64,000 bases of DNA. Source: Stutzerimonas kunmingensis (lineage in GTDB: Bacteria; Pseudomonadota; Gammaproteobacteria; Pseudomonadales; Pseudomonadaceae). The stretch spans positions 1 to 64,000 of the forward strand of contig NZ_JACXXG010000013.1 in assembly GCF_014764705.1 (NCBI RefSeq), written 5' to 3'. A model generated the notes under the pieces. That model saw only the letters and a program-made list of their open reading frames with translations, was not told where the DNA came from and searched no databases. Every line of letters starts with the position of its first letter. The stretch's first letter is position 1. A program made the position numbers and the translations under genes. This document shows positions 37,837 through 46,070 of the stretch, piece after piece.

Positions 37837-40686
37837 TCAGAGAAGTGCGCGTTCCGGCTGGCTGGCCAGCAGACGCTTGATTTCGGGTACGCAGGAGCCA
37901 CAGCTGGTGCCGCAGCCGAGCTCCTGCTTGAGGCCGGTCAGATCGAGACCGTGCTCGATGCCTGCACGGACCTTGCTCTGGCTGACGTTCATGCAGTTGC
38001 ACAGAATACGGTCGGTGCTGATGGTTGCGCCGCCAGGTGGCGCGCTGAGTGGAGCCAGCAGCCAGCGACGCAGTTCGGCGTCGGCGCTGCCGCTTTCCCA
38101 GAGTCCGCGCAGCCACTGCCGGGCGGCGGTCTCGCCGGCCAGGCGCAACGCGACGATACGGCCTTCCTCGATGCGTACGCGCTTGCCGACCGCGCGACGC
38201 GGGTCGTCATAGGCCAGCACCGGGCCTTCGTCGAGGCCGAGCAGGCTGTCGATGGTGTCCAGCTCGGCAGCCGTTGGCGCCGCATTCCGGGCGGCGCGGA
38301 TCAGCAACGCCGAGCGTTCGCGCCCGCCGAGGCTGAAACTGGCGTAGTCGAAGGTTTCGAACAATGGCCGCAGCGCCTCGAAGCGTCGCTGCACATCGCC
38401 CTCAACCAGCGCGAAGAACTGCCAGGGCAGTTCGACCTGTTCCACTTCGATGCCGGCATGCTTGAGTTCCGGCTGTTTCGACAGGGAGTCGACGCTGGCC
38501 AGGGTCAGCATGTTGCAGCCCAGCCCCTTGAGAAAGCGATCACCCCAGTGCATCGGCAGGAACGCCTGGCCGGCACGCAGGCTGTCGTCCTTCTGTACCG
38601 GCAGGATCAGGCTGCCGCGCCGGCTCTTCACCTTCACCAGCTGGCCGTCCAGCAGACGCCGGCGGCGCATGTCATCAGCGTTCATTCCGAGCAACGCTTC
38701 TTCGACATGGCCGAACAGCCGCGCCGCGGTGCCAGTGCGGCTCATGCCGTGCCACTGGTCGCGTAGCCGGCCGGTATTGAGCGTGAGCGGATAGCGCGCC
38801 TCGCGCTTTTCCTTCGGCGCCTGGTAGTGCTCGGCGATGAAACGGGCGCGGCCATTGGCAGTGGGAAACACACCGTCATCATAAAGCCGCGCGGTGCCTT
38901 GTTCGCTGCCTGGCGGAAACGGCCATTGCTGCGGACCGAGGGTATCGATCAGTGCGTAGCTCAGGCCGCTGTAGTCCAGATCGCGGGCGGCGGTGAGCGG
39001 CTTGTACTCCTCGAACAGCGCTTCGGCATTCTCGAAAGTGAACAGGCTCGGCTGGCCGGGGCGCAGGTGACGTTCCAGGCGTCGGGCGAAATCGCAGGTG
39101 ATCGCCCAGTCCGCACGGGCTTCGCCTGGGGCCGGCACGGCGCGGCGCACGTGGCTGATACGACGCTCGGAGTTGGTCACGGTGCCTTCCTTCTCGCCCC
39201 AGCTCGCGGCCGGCAGCAGAAGGTCGGCGTGGCGGCAGGTTTCGGTGGTGAAGAAGGCTTCCTGCACCACGACGAAGGGGCAGGCGGCCAAGCCCTCATG
39301 GACTTTCTGCTGGTCCGGCAGCGACTGAGCCGGGTTAGTGCAGGCGATCCACAGCGCCTTGATCTTGCCGGCGCGCACCGCCTCGAACAGCTCGATGGCG
39401 GACAGGCCAGGCTGTTTTGGCAGCTGCTCGACGCCCCAGTAGTCCGCGACTTCGGCACGGTGTTCGGCGTTGGCCGCTTCGCGGTGACCGGGCAGCAGAT
39501 TGGACAGGCTGCCGGTCTCACGACCGCCCATGGCGTTCGGTTGGCCGGTGAGCGAGAAAGGCCCGGCGCCCGGCTTGCCGATCTGCCCGGTGGCCAGGTG
39601 CAAATTGATCAGCGCGCTGTTCTTGGCGCTGCCGGCAGTGGACTGATTCAGCCCCATGCACCACAGGCTTAGAAAGCTCGGCGCCCCATGACGCGCAGGA
39701 GCTGCTGCACTCGGTGCGGCCGCGTTAAAAACCGGCTCGGGATGCTCATTTACTGCATGTAAACTCCGCTCCCTCGCCGTTTTTTGCCTTGCCGCCCCTT
39801 CGCTCGCGACGCTCCTGCGCGCCCTGGGTTTTCCAATCAGCCGTGCACAGGTTTGCAGATCATCTACAGAGATGCCGCAGAGGTCGGCGACCATCGCCGG
39901 GGTGTAATCGCGCACCAGGCTTTTCAGCGCATCGAAGCCTTCGGTATGGGCGTCGATGAAGCGGCGGTCGATCCAGCCTTCCCACATGAGGATATGCAGC
40001 AGCCCGTGGAACAGCGCGACATCGGTGCCCGGCAGGATCGGCAGGTGCAGGTCGGCCAGCTCGCTGGTGTCGGTGCGCCGCGGGTCGACGACGATGATGG
40101 TCATCTCCGGTCGCTTCGCCTTGGCTTCCTCCAGACGGCGGAACAGCACCGGATGCGCATAGGCCATGTTGCTGCCGACGATCAGCAGGCAGTCGGCCTG
40201 CTCGATGTCCTCGTAGCTGCATGGTGGGGCGTCCGCGCCCAGGCTGCGCTTGTAGCCGACCACCGCCGAGGACATGCACAGCCGCGAGTTGGAATCCAGG
40301 TTGTTGGTGCCGACTAGGGCACGGGCCAGTTTGTTGAAGGCGTAGTAGTCCTCGGTCAGCAGCTGGCCGGAGACATAGAAGGCGATGCTGTCCGGGCCGT
40401 GCTCGCGGATGGTCTCGGCGAATACCCTGGCCGCGTGCTCCAGGGCACTGTCCCAGTCGGTACGGCTGCGCGCCAGGCCCTTGCCCAGACGCAGCTCGGG
40501 GTAGAGCGCGCGAGCGTCCAGATCGCCGGTCAGGTGCAGGGTCGAGCCCTTGCTGCACAGCTTGCCGAAGTTGGCCGGATGGCTGGGGTCGCCGGCCACA
40601 TCGAGGATGCGCTCGCCGTCGTGCTCGATCAGCACGCCACAGCCGACACCGCAGTAGCAGCAGGTCGAGGCGGTTGTCATACGCAT
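37837..40686 (-). CDS. nasA: Assimilatory nitrate reductase catalytic subunit
   Basis: This 949-residue cytoplasmic molybdoenzyme reduces nitrate to nitrite. The N-terminal 4Fe-4S motif (CCYCGVGCGV... KLCSKG) is followed by the molybdopterin domains. The C-terminus has a BFD-type 2Fe-2S domain (ILCNCMNVSQ and CGTSCGSC, near residues 885-935). I chose ATG 40686, which has an AGGAG site eight bases upstream. Residues about 287-334 are an extra 48-residue segment, rich in Ala, Arg and Pro. It is encoded by a 144-bp palindromic element inserted exactly in frame between LIGK and APSFLSLW, motifs that are normally contiguous. Whether the enzyme tolerates it is unknown. It is third in nirB-nirD-nasA-cobA. 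Confidence 0.93.
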   Translation of the reverse strand: MRMTTASTCCYCGVGCGVLIEHDGERILDVAGDPSHPANFGKLCSKGSTLHLTGDLDARALYPELRLGKGLARSRTDWDSALEHAARVFAETIREHGPDSIAFYVSGQLLTEDYYAFNKLARALVGTNNLDSNSRLCMSSAVVGYKRSLGADAPPCSYEDIEQADCLLIVGSNMAYAHPVLFRRLEEAKAKRPEMTIIVVDPRRTDTSELADLHLPILPGTDVALFHGLLHILMWEGWIDRRFIDAHTEGFDALKSLVRDYTPAMVADLCGISVDDLQTCARLIGKPRARRSVASEGAARQKTARERSLHAVNEHPEPVFNAAAPSAAAPARHGAPSFLSLWCMGLNQSTAGSAKNSALINLHLATGQIGKPGAGPFSLTGQPNAMGGRETGSLSNLLPGHREAANAEHRAEVADYWGVEQLPKQPGLSAIELFEAVRAGKIKALWIACTNPAQSLPDQQKVHEGLAACPFVVVQEAFFTTETCRHADLLLPAASWGEKEGTVTNSERRISHVRRAVPAPGEARADWAITCDFARRLERHLRPGQPSLFTFENAEALFEEYKPLTAARDLDYSGLSYALIDTLGPQQWPFPPGSEQGTARLYDDGVFPTANGRARFIAEHYQAPKEKREARYPLTLNTGRLRDQWHGMSRTGTAARLFGHVEEALLGMNADDMRRRRLLDGQLVKVKSRRGSLILPVQKDDSLRAGQAFLPMHWGDRFLKGLGCNMLTLASVDSLSKQPELKHAGIEVEQVELPWQFFALVEGDVQRRFEALRPLFETFDYASFSLGGRERSALLIRAARNAAPTAAELDTIDSLLGLDEGPVLAYDDPRRAVGKRVRIEEGRIVALRLAGETAARQWLRGLWESGSADAELRRWLLAPLSAPPGGATISTDRILCNCMNVSQSKVRAGIEHGLDLTGLKQELGCGTSCGSCVPEIKRLLASQPERALL
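39685..39828. mobile_element. 144-bp palindromic miniature element inserted in frame in nasA
   Basis: The element has 18-bp terminal inverted repeats with two mismatches (39685-39702 and 39811-39828), sharing an exact CGCGCAGGAGC core. It also has an internal imperfect palindrome (39733-39779) flanked by A5 and T6 runs. Its length is 48 codons and the reading frame through nasA stays open. No transposase is present, so it is a non-autonomous, REP/MITE-like element. I see no second copy in this window. Confidence 0.85.
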
Positions 40687-40729
40687 GGCGTCGTCTCCTG
40701 GGAAAAGGTGCTGGTCAACTGCGGTGTGT

Positions 40730-41059
40730 TCAGGCCGCGCATTCCTTGCGCTGGTTAAGCGAAAGCTGCACGCGACCATTCTCGACGCGCGCCTCGTGGC
40801 GGTGGGCGCAGCCGACGTCGGGCGCTAGTGCTTCGCCGCTTTGCAGGTCGATCTGCCAGTTATGCAGCGGGCAGGCGACCTGCTTGCCGTAGACGATCCC
40901 CTGCGAAAGCGGGCCGCCCTTGTGTGGGCAGCGGTCGTCGAGGGCGAAGACCTGATCGTCCGAGGTGCGGAAGATCGCGATGTCGCCCTTGGGGCCGGCG
41001 ATGATGCGCGAGCCGAGCGGGTTGATCTCATCCAGTGCGCAGATATCGAGCCAGTTCAT
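40730..41059 (-). CDS. nirD: Nitrite reductase (NADH) small subunit
   Basis: This 109-residue Rieske-type subunit passes electrons within the assimilatory nitrite reductase NirBD. The 2Fe-2S ligands are visible as CPHKGGPLS (near residue 44) and CPLHNWQIDL (near residue 63). It lies 24 bases after nirB and 43 bases before nasA, in one operon. Confidence 0.93.
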   Translation of the reverse strand: MNWLDICALDEINPLGSRIIAGPKGDIAIFRTSDDQVFALDDRCPHKGGPLSQGIVYGKQVACPLHNWQIDLQSGEALAPDVGCAHRHEARVENGRVQLSLNQRKECAA

Positions 41060-41083
41060 GCGGTGTCCCTCCAGATCAAGTTC

Positions 41084-43534
41084 TCAGGCGTTTTCCAGCT
41101 GCTTGACGGCGATGCGGTCGAATTCCTTCTTCAGCTGCGGCTTGGAAAGTTGCTCCTGCCACGGGTCCTGCTCGAAGGAGAGCGAGAACAACAGCCGCTG
41201 ATGCAGCGCCTTGCGTCGCTCGGCGTCGTCCAGCACGGCCTTCTTGATGTGATCCATGCCGACGCGCTGCATGTAGTGCACGGTGCGCTCGAGGTAGAAG
41301 GCTTCCTCGCGGTAGAGCTGGAGGAACGCCAGGCTGTATTCCATGACCTCCTCGGCGCTCTTCACCTTGACAAAGAACTCGCCGGCCTCGGTCTTGATGC
41401 CGCCGTTGCCGCCGATGTACAGCTCCCAGCCGGAGTCCACACCGATGATGCCGACGTCCTTGATGCCGGATTCGGCGCAGTTGCGCGGGCAGCCGGAAAC
41501 GGCCAGCTTGACCTTGTGCGGCGACCACATGTTGAACAGCGCGTGTTCCAGGTCGATGCCCATCTGCGTGCTGTTCTGCGTGCCGAAGCGGCAGAACTCG
41601 CTGCCGACGCAGGTTTTCACGGTACGGATGGATTTGCCGTAGGCGTGGCCGGAGGGCATGTCCAGATCCTTCCACACGCCCGGCAGGTCTTCCTTCCTGA
41701 TGCCCAGCAGGTCGATGCGCTGGCCGCCGGTGACCTTGACCATTGGCACCTGGTACTTGTCCGCCACGTCGGCGATGCGGCGCAGCTCGGAGGCGTTGGT
41801 GACGCCGCCCCACATGCGCGGCACGACGGAGTAGGTGCCGTCCTTCTGGATGTTGGCGTGGGCGCGCTCGTTGATGAAGCGCGATTGCGGATCGTCCTTG
41901 GCCTCGCCCGGCCAGGTGGAGATCAGGTAGTAGTTCAGCGCCGGACGGCAGGTGGCGCAGCCGTTCGGCGTGCGCCATTCCATGAAGGCCATGGCCGCCG
42001 GAATGCTGGTCAAGTGGTGCTCGCGAATGGCCTTGCGCACCTGGCCGTGTTTAAGGTCGCTGCAGCCACAGATGGCCTTCTCGCTCTTCGGCTTGACGTC
42101 GGCGGCGCCGCCGACGGTGTTGATCAGGATCTGTTCGACCAGCCCGGCACAGGAGCCGCAAGAGCTGGCGGCCTTGGTGTGCTTTTTCACCTCGTCCACC
42201 GAGAACAGCCCGTGTTCCTGGATCGCCTTGACGATGGTGCCCTTGCACACGCCATTGCAGCCGCACACTTCCATATCGTCGGGCATGGACATGGCCTTGC
42301 TCTGGCCCTGGTGGCCAGCGTCGCCGATGGCGCCTTCGCCGAACATCAAATGGTCGCGTATCTGGCCCACGTTCTGGCCTTCGCGCACCTGGCGGAAGTA
42401 CCAGCCGCCGTCGGCGGTGTCGCCATACAGGCAGGCGCCGACCAGTACGTCGTCCTTGATCACCAGCTTCTTGTAGACGCCGCCGATGGGGTCGGAGAGG
42501 GTGATGGTCTCGGTGCCATCGCCGCCGATGAAATCGCCGGCCGAGAACAGGTCGATGCCGGTGACCTTGAGCTTGGTCGAAGTCACCGAGCCCAGATAGC
42601 GGGAAAAGCCGAGCATGGCCAGGTGGTTGGCGCAGACCTTGGCCTGTTCGAACAGCGGTGCGACCAGGCCATAGGCGGTGCCGCGATGGTTAGCGCATTC
42701 GCCGACGGCGTAGATGCGCGGGTCGTAGGTCTGCAGGGTGTCGTTGACCAGAATGCCGCGATTGCACGGGATGCCGGCCTGTTCGGCCAGTTCGCTGTTG
42801 GGGCGGATGCCGGCGGCCATCACCACCAAGTCGGCGGGGATCACGTCGCCGTCCTTGAACTTGACCGCGCATACCCGGCCTTCGCCGTTGTCGAGCAGTT
42901 CGGCGGTGTGCTTGGGCAGGAGAAACTTCAGGCCACGGCTTTCCAGCGCGCTCTGCAGCAGGGTGCCGGCAGTCTTGTCGAGCTGGCGCTCCATCAGCCA
43001 GTCACCGATGTGCACCACGGTGACGTCCATGCCCCGCAGCTTTAGGCCGTTGGCCGCTTCCAGGCCGAGCAGGCCGCCGCCGATGACCACCGCGTGTTTG
43101 TGGGTCTTGGCGGTTTCCATCATCACTTGGGTGTCGGCAATGTCGCGGTAGCCGATTACGCCCTGCAGGTCCTTGCCGGGAATCGGCAGGATGAACGGGT
43201 TGGAGCCGGTGGCGATGAGCAAGCGGTCGTATTCCGCCTCGCTGCCGTCATCGGCGATCACCCGGCGTTTGACCCGGTCAATCTTCACCACCTTGCGGTT
43301 GAGCATGAGGCGGATGCCGTTCTCGGCGTACCAGTTCAGGTCGTTGAGCACGATCTCTTCGAACTGCTGTTCGCCGGCCAGCACCGGGGAGAGCAGGATG
43401 CGGTTGTAGTTGGGATGTGGCTCGGCGCCGAACACCGTGATGTCATAGAGCTCGTTGGTGAGCTTGAGCAGTTCCTCAAGGGTCCGCACGCCGGCCATGC
43501 CGTTGCCGATCATTACCAGTTTGAGTTTCTTCAT
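41084..43534 (-). CDS. nirB: Nitrite reductase (NADH) large subunit
   Basis: This 816-residue cytoplasmic enzyme reduces nitrite to ammonium with NADH. The N-terminal FAD/NADH domains (VMIGNGMAGVRTLEEL, then VVIGGGLLGLEAANGLKLRG near residue 148) are followed by paired BFD-type 2Fe-2S cysteines near residues 420-520. The siroheme/4Fe-4S reductase half carries CVGSEFCRFG near residue 638 and SGCPRNCAESG near residue 682. I chose ATG 43534 (MKKLKLV). It is the first gene of nirB-nirD-nasA-cobA. Its 160-base leader carries hexaloop hairpins and a terminator behind a sigma-54 promoter, so expression should need nitrogen limitation plus nitrate. Confidence 0.95.
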   Translation of the reverse strand: MKKLKLVMIGNGMAGVRTLEELLKLTNELYDITVFGAEPHPNYNRILLSPVLAGEQQFEEIVLNDLNWYAENGIRLMLNRKVVKIDRVKRRVIADDGSEAEYDRLLIATGSNPFILPIPGKDLQGVIGYRDIADTQVMMETAKTHKHAVVIGGGLLGLEAANGLKLRGMDVTVVHIGDWLMERQLDKTAGTLLQSALESRGLKFLLPKHTAELLDNGEGRVCAVKFKDGDVIPADLVVMAAGIRPNSELAEQAGIPCNRGILVNDTLQTYDPRIYAVGECANHRGTAYGLVAPLFEQAKVCANHLAMLGFSRYLGSVTSTKLKVTGIDLFSAGDFIGGDGTETITLSDPIGGVYKKLVIKDDVLVGACLYGDTADGGWYFRQVREGQNVGQIRDHLMFGEGAIGDAGHQGQSKAMSMPDDMEVCGCNGVCKGTIVKAIQEHGLFSVDEVKKHTKAASSCGSCAGLVEQILINTVGGAADVKPKSEKAICGCSDLKHGQVRKAIREHHLTSIPAAMAFMEWRTPNGCATCRPALNYYLISTWPGEAKDDPQSRFINERAHANIQKDGTYSVVPRMWGGVTNASELRRIADVADKYQVPMVKVTGGQRIDLLGIRKEDLPGVWKDLDMPSGHAYGKSIRTVKTCVGSEFCRFGTQNSTQMGIDLEHALFNMWSPHKVKLAVSGCPRNCAESGIKDVGIIGVDSGWELYIGGNGGIKTEAGEFFVKVKSAEEVMEYSLAFLQLYREEAFYLERTVHYMQRVGMDHIKKAVLDDAERRKALHQRLLFSLSFEQDPWQEQLSKPQLKKEFDRIAVKQLENA

Positions 43535-43586
43535 GCCCGTTCTCCGTGCCAGCTGCCGTCCGGCCTGCTCGAAATTTTTCAACAAC

Positions 43587-43626
43587 AAAAAAGGCGTCCC
43601 ACCGGTTACCCAGTGAGGACGCCTTT
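43587..43626 (-). terminator. Leader attenuator terminator upstream of nirB
   Basis: On the minus strand AAAGGCGTCC (43626-43617) pairs with GGACGCCTTT, followed by a T run, 53 bases before the nirB start codon. Its place inside the leader makes it an attenuator rather than an operon end. It should be overridden by NasT binding to the hairpins just upstream. Confidence 0.88.
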
Positions 43627-43634
43627 GTCCGTGT

Positions 43635-43679
43635 CCCGCTCTGTCGGGAGACCTGCCGCTCCACGTTGAGGGTCAGGTC
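43635..43679 (-). promoter_or_regulatory. Two-hairpin ANTAR (NasT) target in the nirB leader
   Basis: Read on the minus strand, the first hairpin has an outer GACCTG/CAGGTC stem and an inner CTC/GAG stem closing the loop AACGTG. The second is a perfect CCCG/CGGG stem closing the loop ACAGAG. Both loops have six bases with A at position 1 and G at position 4, the known signature of RNAs bound by ANTAR antiterminators. The terminator follows nine bases later. The nasT gene is encoded 7 kb away in the same window. Confidence 0.85.
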
Positions 43680-43703
43680 GTAATGATTCTTCGAGGTTCT
43701 GCT

Positions 43704-43721
43704 TTGCAGAGGTTATGCCAA
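43704..43721 (-). promoter_or_regulatory. Sigma-54 promoter of the nirB operon
   Basis: The minus strand reads TTGGCATAACCTCTGCAA, with GG and GC separated by exactly ten bases as required for sigma-54. The expected transcription start, near 43693, lies just upstream of the ANTAR hairpins. I saw no unambiguous NtrC site in 43722-44017, although such sites are expected there; this stretch otherwise holds nothing I can identify. Confidence 0.8.
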
Positions 43722-44017
43722 TTTGCAAATACACCAATTTTCAAGGGCTTGAGCGGTTGATGGGGCGTTGGCCGCGGAGCATCGTTGCACTGATATGCAG
43801 CGGCTTGCGCCCTGATGGTGCGAATCGCCATCGAAGCGACTCCAAAAACGCCGTTGACAGGCTGCGGCCAGCTTTCTAAAGTTTCGCCCATGCGCCGATT
43901 TAGTCAGCTACTTGCGGGGCGCCTGGAGCCGATGGCTTCGAAATACCGCTAAAGCGCTGGTTCCGGTGTCGCCTCCCACCGCTGCCCAGCGGAATCCTCG
44001 AGGCGGAAGTTGAATCA

Positions 44018-44326
44018 ATGAACGCAAAGCACGCCCAGTTGCGCCTGGCCCCGATCACCAGCGGCCTACACCCCAGCAATCCGAAAATCCTCCTCGGCGG
44101 TACTCACCAGCCATCTCTGTTGCGCTACCTCGAAGGTTGGCCGCGACGTCATCGCAAATCCCGCGCCCTGCTTATCCAGTTCGCCACGGCCGACGAGTCG
44201 CTGGCGCGTTTTGCCACCGACAGCTTCGATCTGGCCGTGATTCAGGCACCGACCGCTGAGCGCCTGGAAGAATGCGTGTGCGAGCTGACCCGGGTGGCGC
44301 GCCAGGGGCTGATTACCCGTCGCTGA
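44018..44326 (+). CDS. Hypothetical protein, methyltransferase-like fragment
   Basis: This 102-residue soluble protein is of unknown function. Its C-terminal half (DSFDLAVIQ...EECVCELTRVARQGLI) recalls the end of a class I methyltransferase core, but the S-adenosylmethionine-binding glycine motif is absent. It could therefore be a degenerate or non-catalytic relative. It is divergent from nirB across 483 bases and convergent with the kinase gene, three bases apart. The Asn/Ala-rich beginning shows no signal peptide. Confidence 0.6.
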   Translation: MNAKHAQLRLAPITSGLHPSNPKILLGGTHQPSLLRYLEGWPRRHRKSRALLIQFATADESLARFATDSFDLAVIQAPTAERLEECVCELTRVARQGLITRR

Positions 44327-44329
44327 GCG

Positions 44330-46003
44330 TCAAGCGCCTTTTATCAGCAGCACGACCAGCAGCAGGTTGAGTAGCAGCGACAACAGCGCCATGCCGCGCC
44401 ATACCTTGAGCGGCTCACGTTCGAGCAGGGGGCGCAGCCGAAGGCTGGCGCTGCGCTGTTCGCCCTGTTCCAGCTCAAGCAGCCATTGCTCGGCGGTTTC
44501 GAAACGCTGTCGTGGATCGACCGCTAGCACGCGGGCGAGACTTTCCTCCAGCCAGGTCGGCACGTCCGGGCGATAGCGGCTGGCCGGTGTCGGGTTGCCG
44601 AAGCGTGGATGCTGGAAGGCTTCGATCTCGCCGTAGGGGTAGTGCCCGGTCAGCAGGTAATACAGTGTCACGCCGGTCGCATAAAGATCCTGCGCTGCGC
44701 TGGGTTCGGCCCCTGTGAATGCCTCCGGGGCAATGAAACTCGGGGTTCCGGGCAGGTGATTGGGCAGGTCGCGAGTCAGCCCGGGGCAGAACGCCAGGCC
44801 GAAATCCAGGATACGCAGCTCGCCGTCCTCACCCAGCAGCAGGTTTTCCGGCTTGATGTCACGATGAAGGATGTTGCGCCGATGCAGCATGCCCACCGCG
44901 CGGATCAGCCGGGAGGCGACCTGCAGCAAATCGGCCAGTGGCAGCGGGCCGTCTCGTTCGAAGCGTTGCGCCAGGGTCGTCCCGCTGTACTCGCGCTGCA
45001 CGTAATAGAGGTGTTGGCGTTCTGGCAGCGGATGCAGTTCGGCGAAGTTGCGCCCGGCAACCCGGCGCATGAACCATTCTTCCTGGAGCAACGCCGGTCC
45101 TGCGTCTGCCTCGTCCTGCCGGCTGGGTGGCAGCGTCTTCAGCAGCCAGGCCTGGCCCTGAGCATCTTGCACCCGATAGATCAGCGACTGCCGCGACTCG
45201 TGCAGCAGTGCATTCACCTGCCAGCCCTCGAACAGCTGGCCGGGGCGCAGCTTCGGCGGCAACGGCCAATGATCGAGCTGGGCGAGGGCGTCGGCCAGCA
45301 CCGCTTCGGGCAGGGCTTCGACGCGCAGCAGCAAGGCACTGGCGTTGTCCTGACTGCCGCTCTGGTGCGCCAGATTGACCAGCGCCCGTGCCGCGGCGCC
45401 TAGGTCGGGTTGATCGTGCAGGATATGCGCGATGTCGCGTTCGGGGACGCAGGACCAGACGCCGTCGCTCAGCAGCAGGTAGCTTTCGCCTTCTTGCAGC
45501 TCGCCGTCGAGGTAGTCCATCACCAGGTGCTGATCCAGTCCCAGCGCACGCTTGAGCACATGCTGCATGCCCGACTGCTCCCAGACATGGTCTTCGCTGA
45601 GTCGCTCGAGCTGGGAGCCGTTCCAGCGGTAGGCGCGGCAATCGCCAACATGCGCCAGGGTGAAGCGGCGACCGCGCAGCACCAGTGTGGTGAGGGTGGT
45701 CAACAGCGGCTGGTTGCCGCCGTTGGCCTGCAGCCAGCGGTTGTGCGCGACCAGCACGCGGTCGAGTGATTGCGCGACGGCCCAGGTCTCCGGCGTCGCG
45801 TAATAGTCGAAAGCCAGCGCCTGCAAGGTCGCTCGCGCAGCCAGGCCGCCATCGGCGCACTGGCTGACGCCATCGGCCAGCGCGAACAGATAGCCCTTGC
45901 CGGTTGCCAGCCCGGGCGCCGGGGTGACGATGCGTATCGCATCCTGGTTTTCCGGGCGCGGTCCGGCAGCGCTGGCCTCGCCATAGCTCAATCGCAGGGG
46001 CAT
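44330..46003 (-). CDS. Bifunctional PP2C phosphatase / Ser-Thr protein kinase
   Basis: This 557-residue protein combines two opposing activities. Residues about 1-235 form a PP2C phosphatase (ADGVSQCADGGLA, VGDCRAYRW, LSDGVW, SQDNAS). Residues about 260-525 form a eukaryotic-type kinase with the lysine in WLLKTLP, the catalytic HRDIKPENLLL near residue 378 and DFGLAFCPG. A single membrane segment ends the protein (about residues 535-555), anchoring it in the inner membrane. It lies 67 bases after narK and probably shares its promoter. The same gene order occurs in other pseudomonads, suggesting a role in nitrate uptake or its control; the substrate is unknown. Confidence 0.9.
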   Translation of the reverse strand: MPLRLSYGEASAAGPRPENQDAIRIVTPAPGLATGKGYLFALADGVSQCADGGLAARATLQALAFDYYATPETWAVAQSLDRVLVAHNRWLQANGGNQPLLTTLTTLVLRGRRFTLAHVGDCRAYRWNGSQLERLSEDHVWEQSGMQHVLKRALGLDQHLVMDYLDGELQEGESYLLLSDGVWSCVPERDIAHILHDQPDLGAAARALVNLAHQSGSQDNASALLLRVEALPEAVLADALAQLDHWPLPPKLRPGQLFEGWQVNALLHESRQSLIYRVQDAQGQAWLLKTLPPSRQDEADAGPALLQEEWFMRRVAGRNFAELHPLPERQHLYYVQREYSGTTLAQRFERDGPLPLADLLQVASRLIRAVGMLHRRNILHRDIKPENLLLGEDGELRILDFGLAFCPGLTRDLPNHLPGTPSFIAPEAFTGAEPSAAQDLYATGVTLYYLLTGHYPYGEIEAFQHPRFGNPTPASRYRPDVPTWLEESLARVLAVDPRQRFETAEQWLLELEQGEQRSASLRLRPLLEREPLKVWRGMALLSLLLNLLLVVLLIKGA

Positions 46004-46070
46004 GGTCGTTCTCGAATGACTGCGTACTGCAGCAGAGCAATATTCGCGCCCTGCAGGGTCTGCGTGGGCA

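Noticed and set aside
40841-43045. A 734-codon open frame on the plus strand opposite nirB and nirD
   Set aside because: High-GC codon bias leaves the antisense frame of nirB free of stops. The translation is Val/Ala/Asp/His-rich with no family motifs, while the minus strand encodes unmistakable NirB.
43790-43830. Possible NtrC-binding site (TGCACTGATATGCA and a GGTGC half-site)
   Set aside because: The half-site spacing does not match the NtrC consensus, so I did not annotate it, although sites are expected upstream of the sigma-54 promoters.
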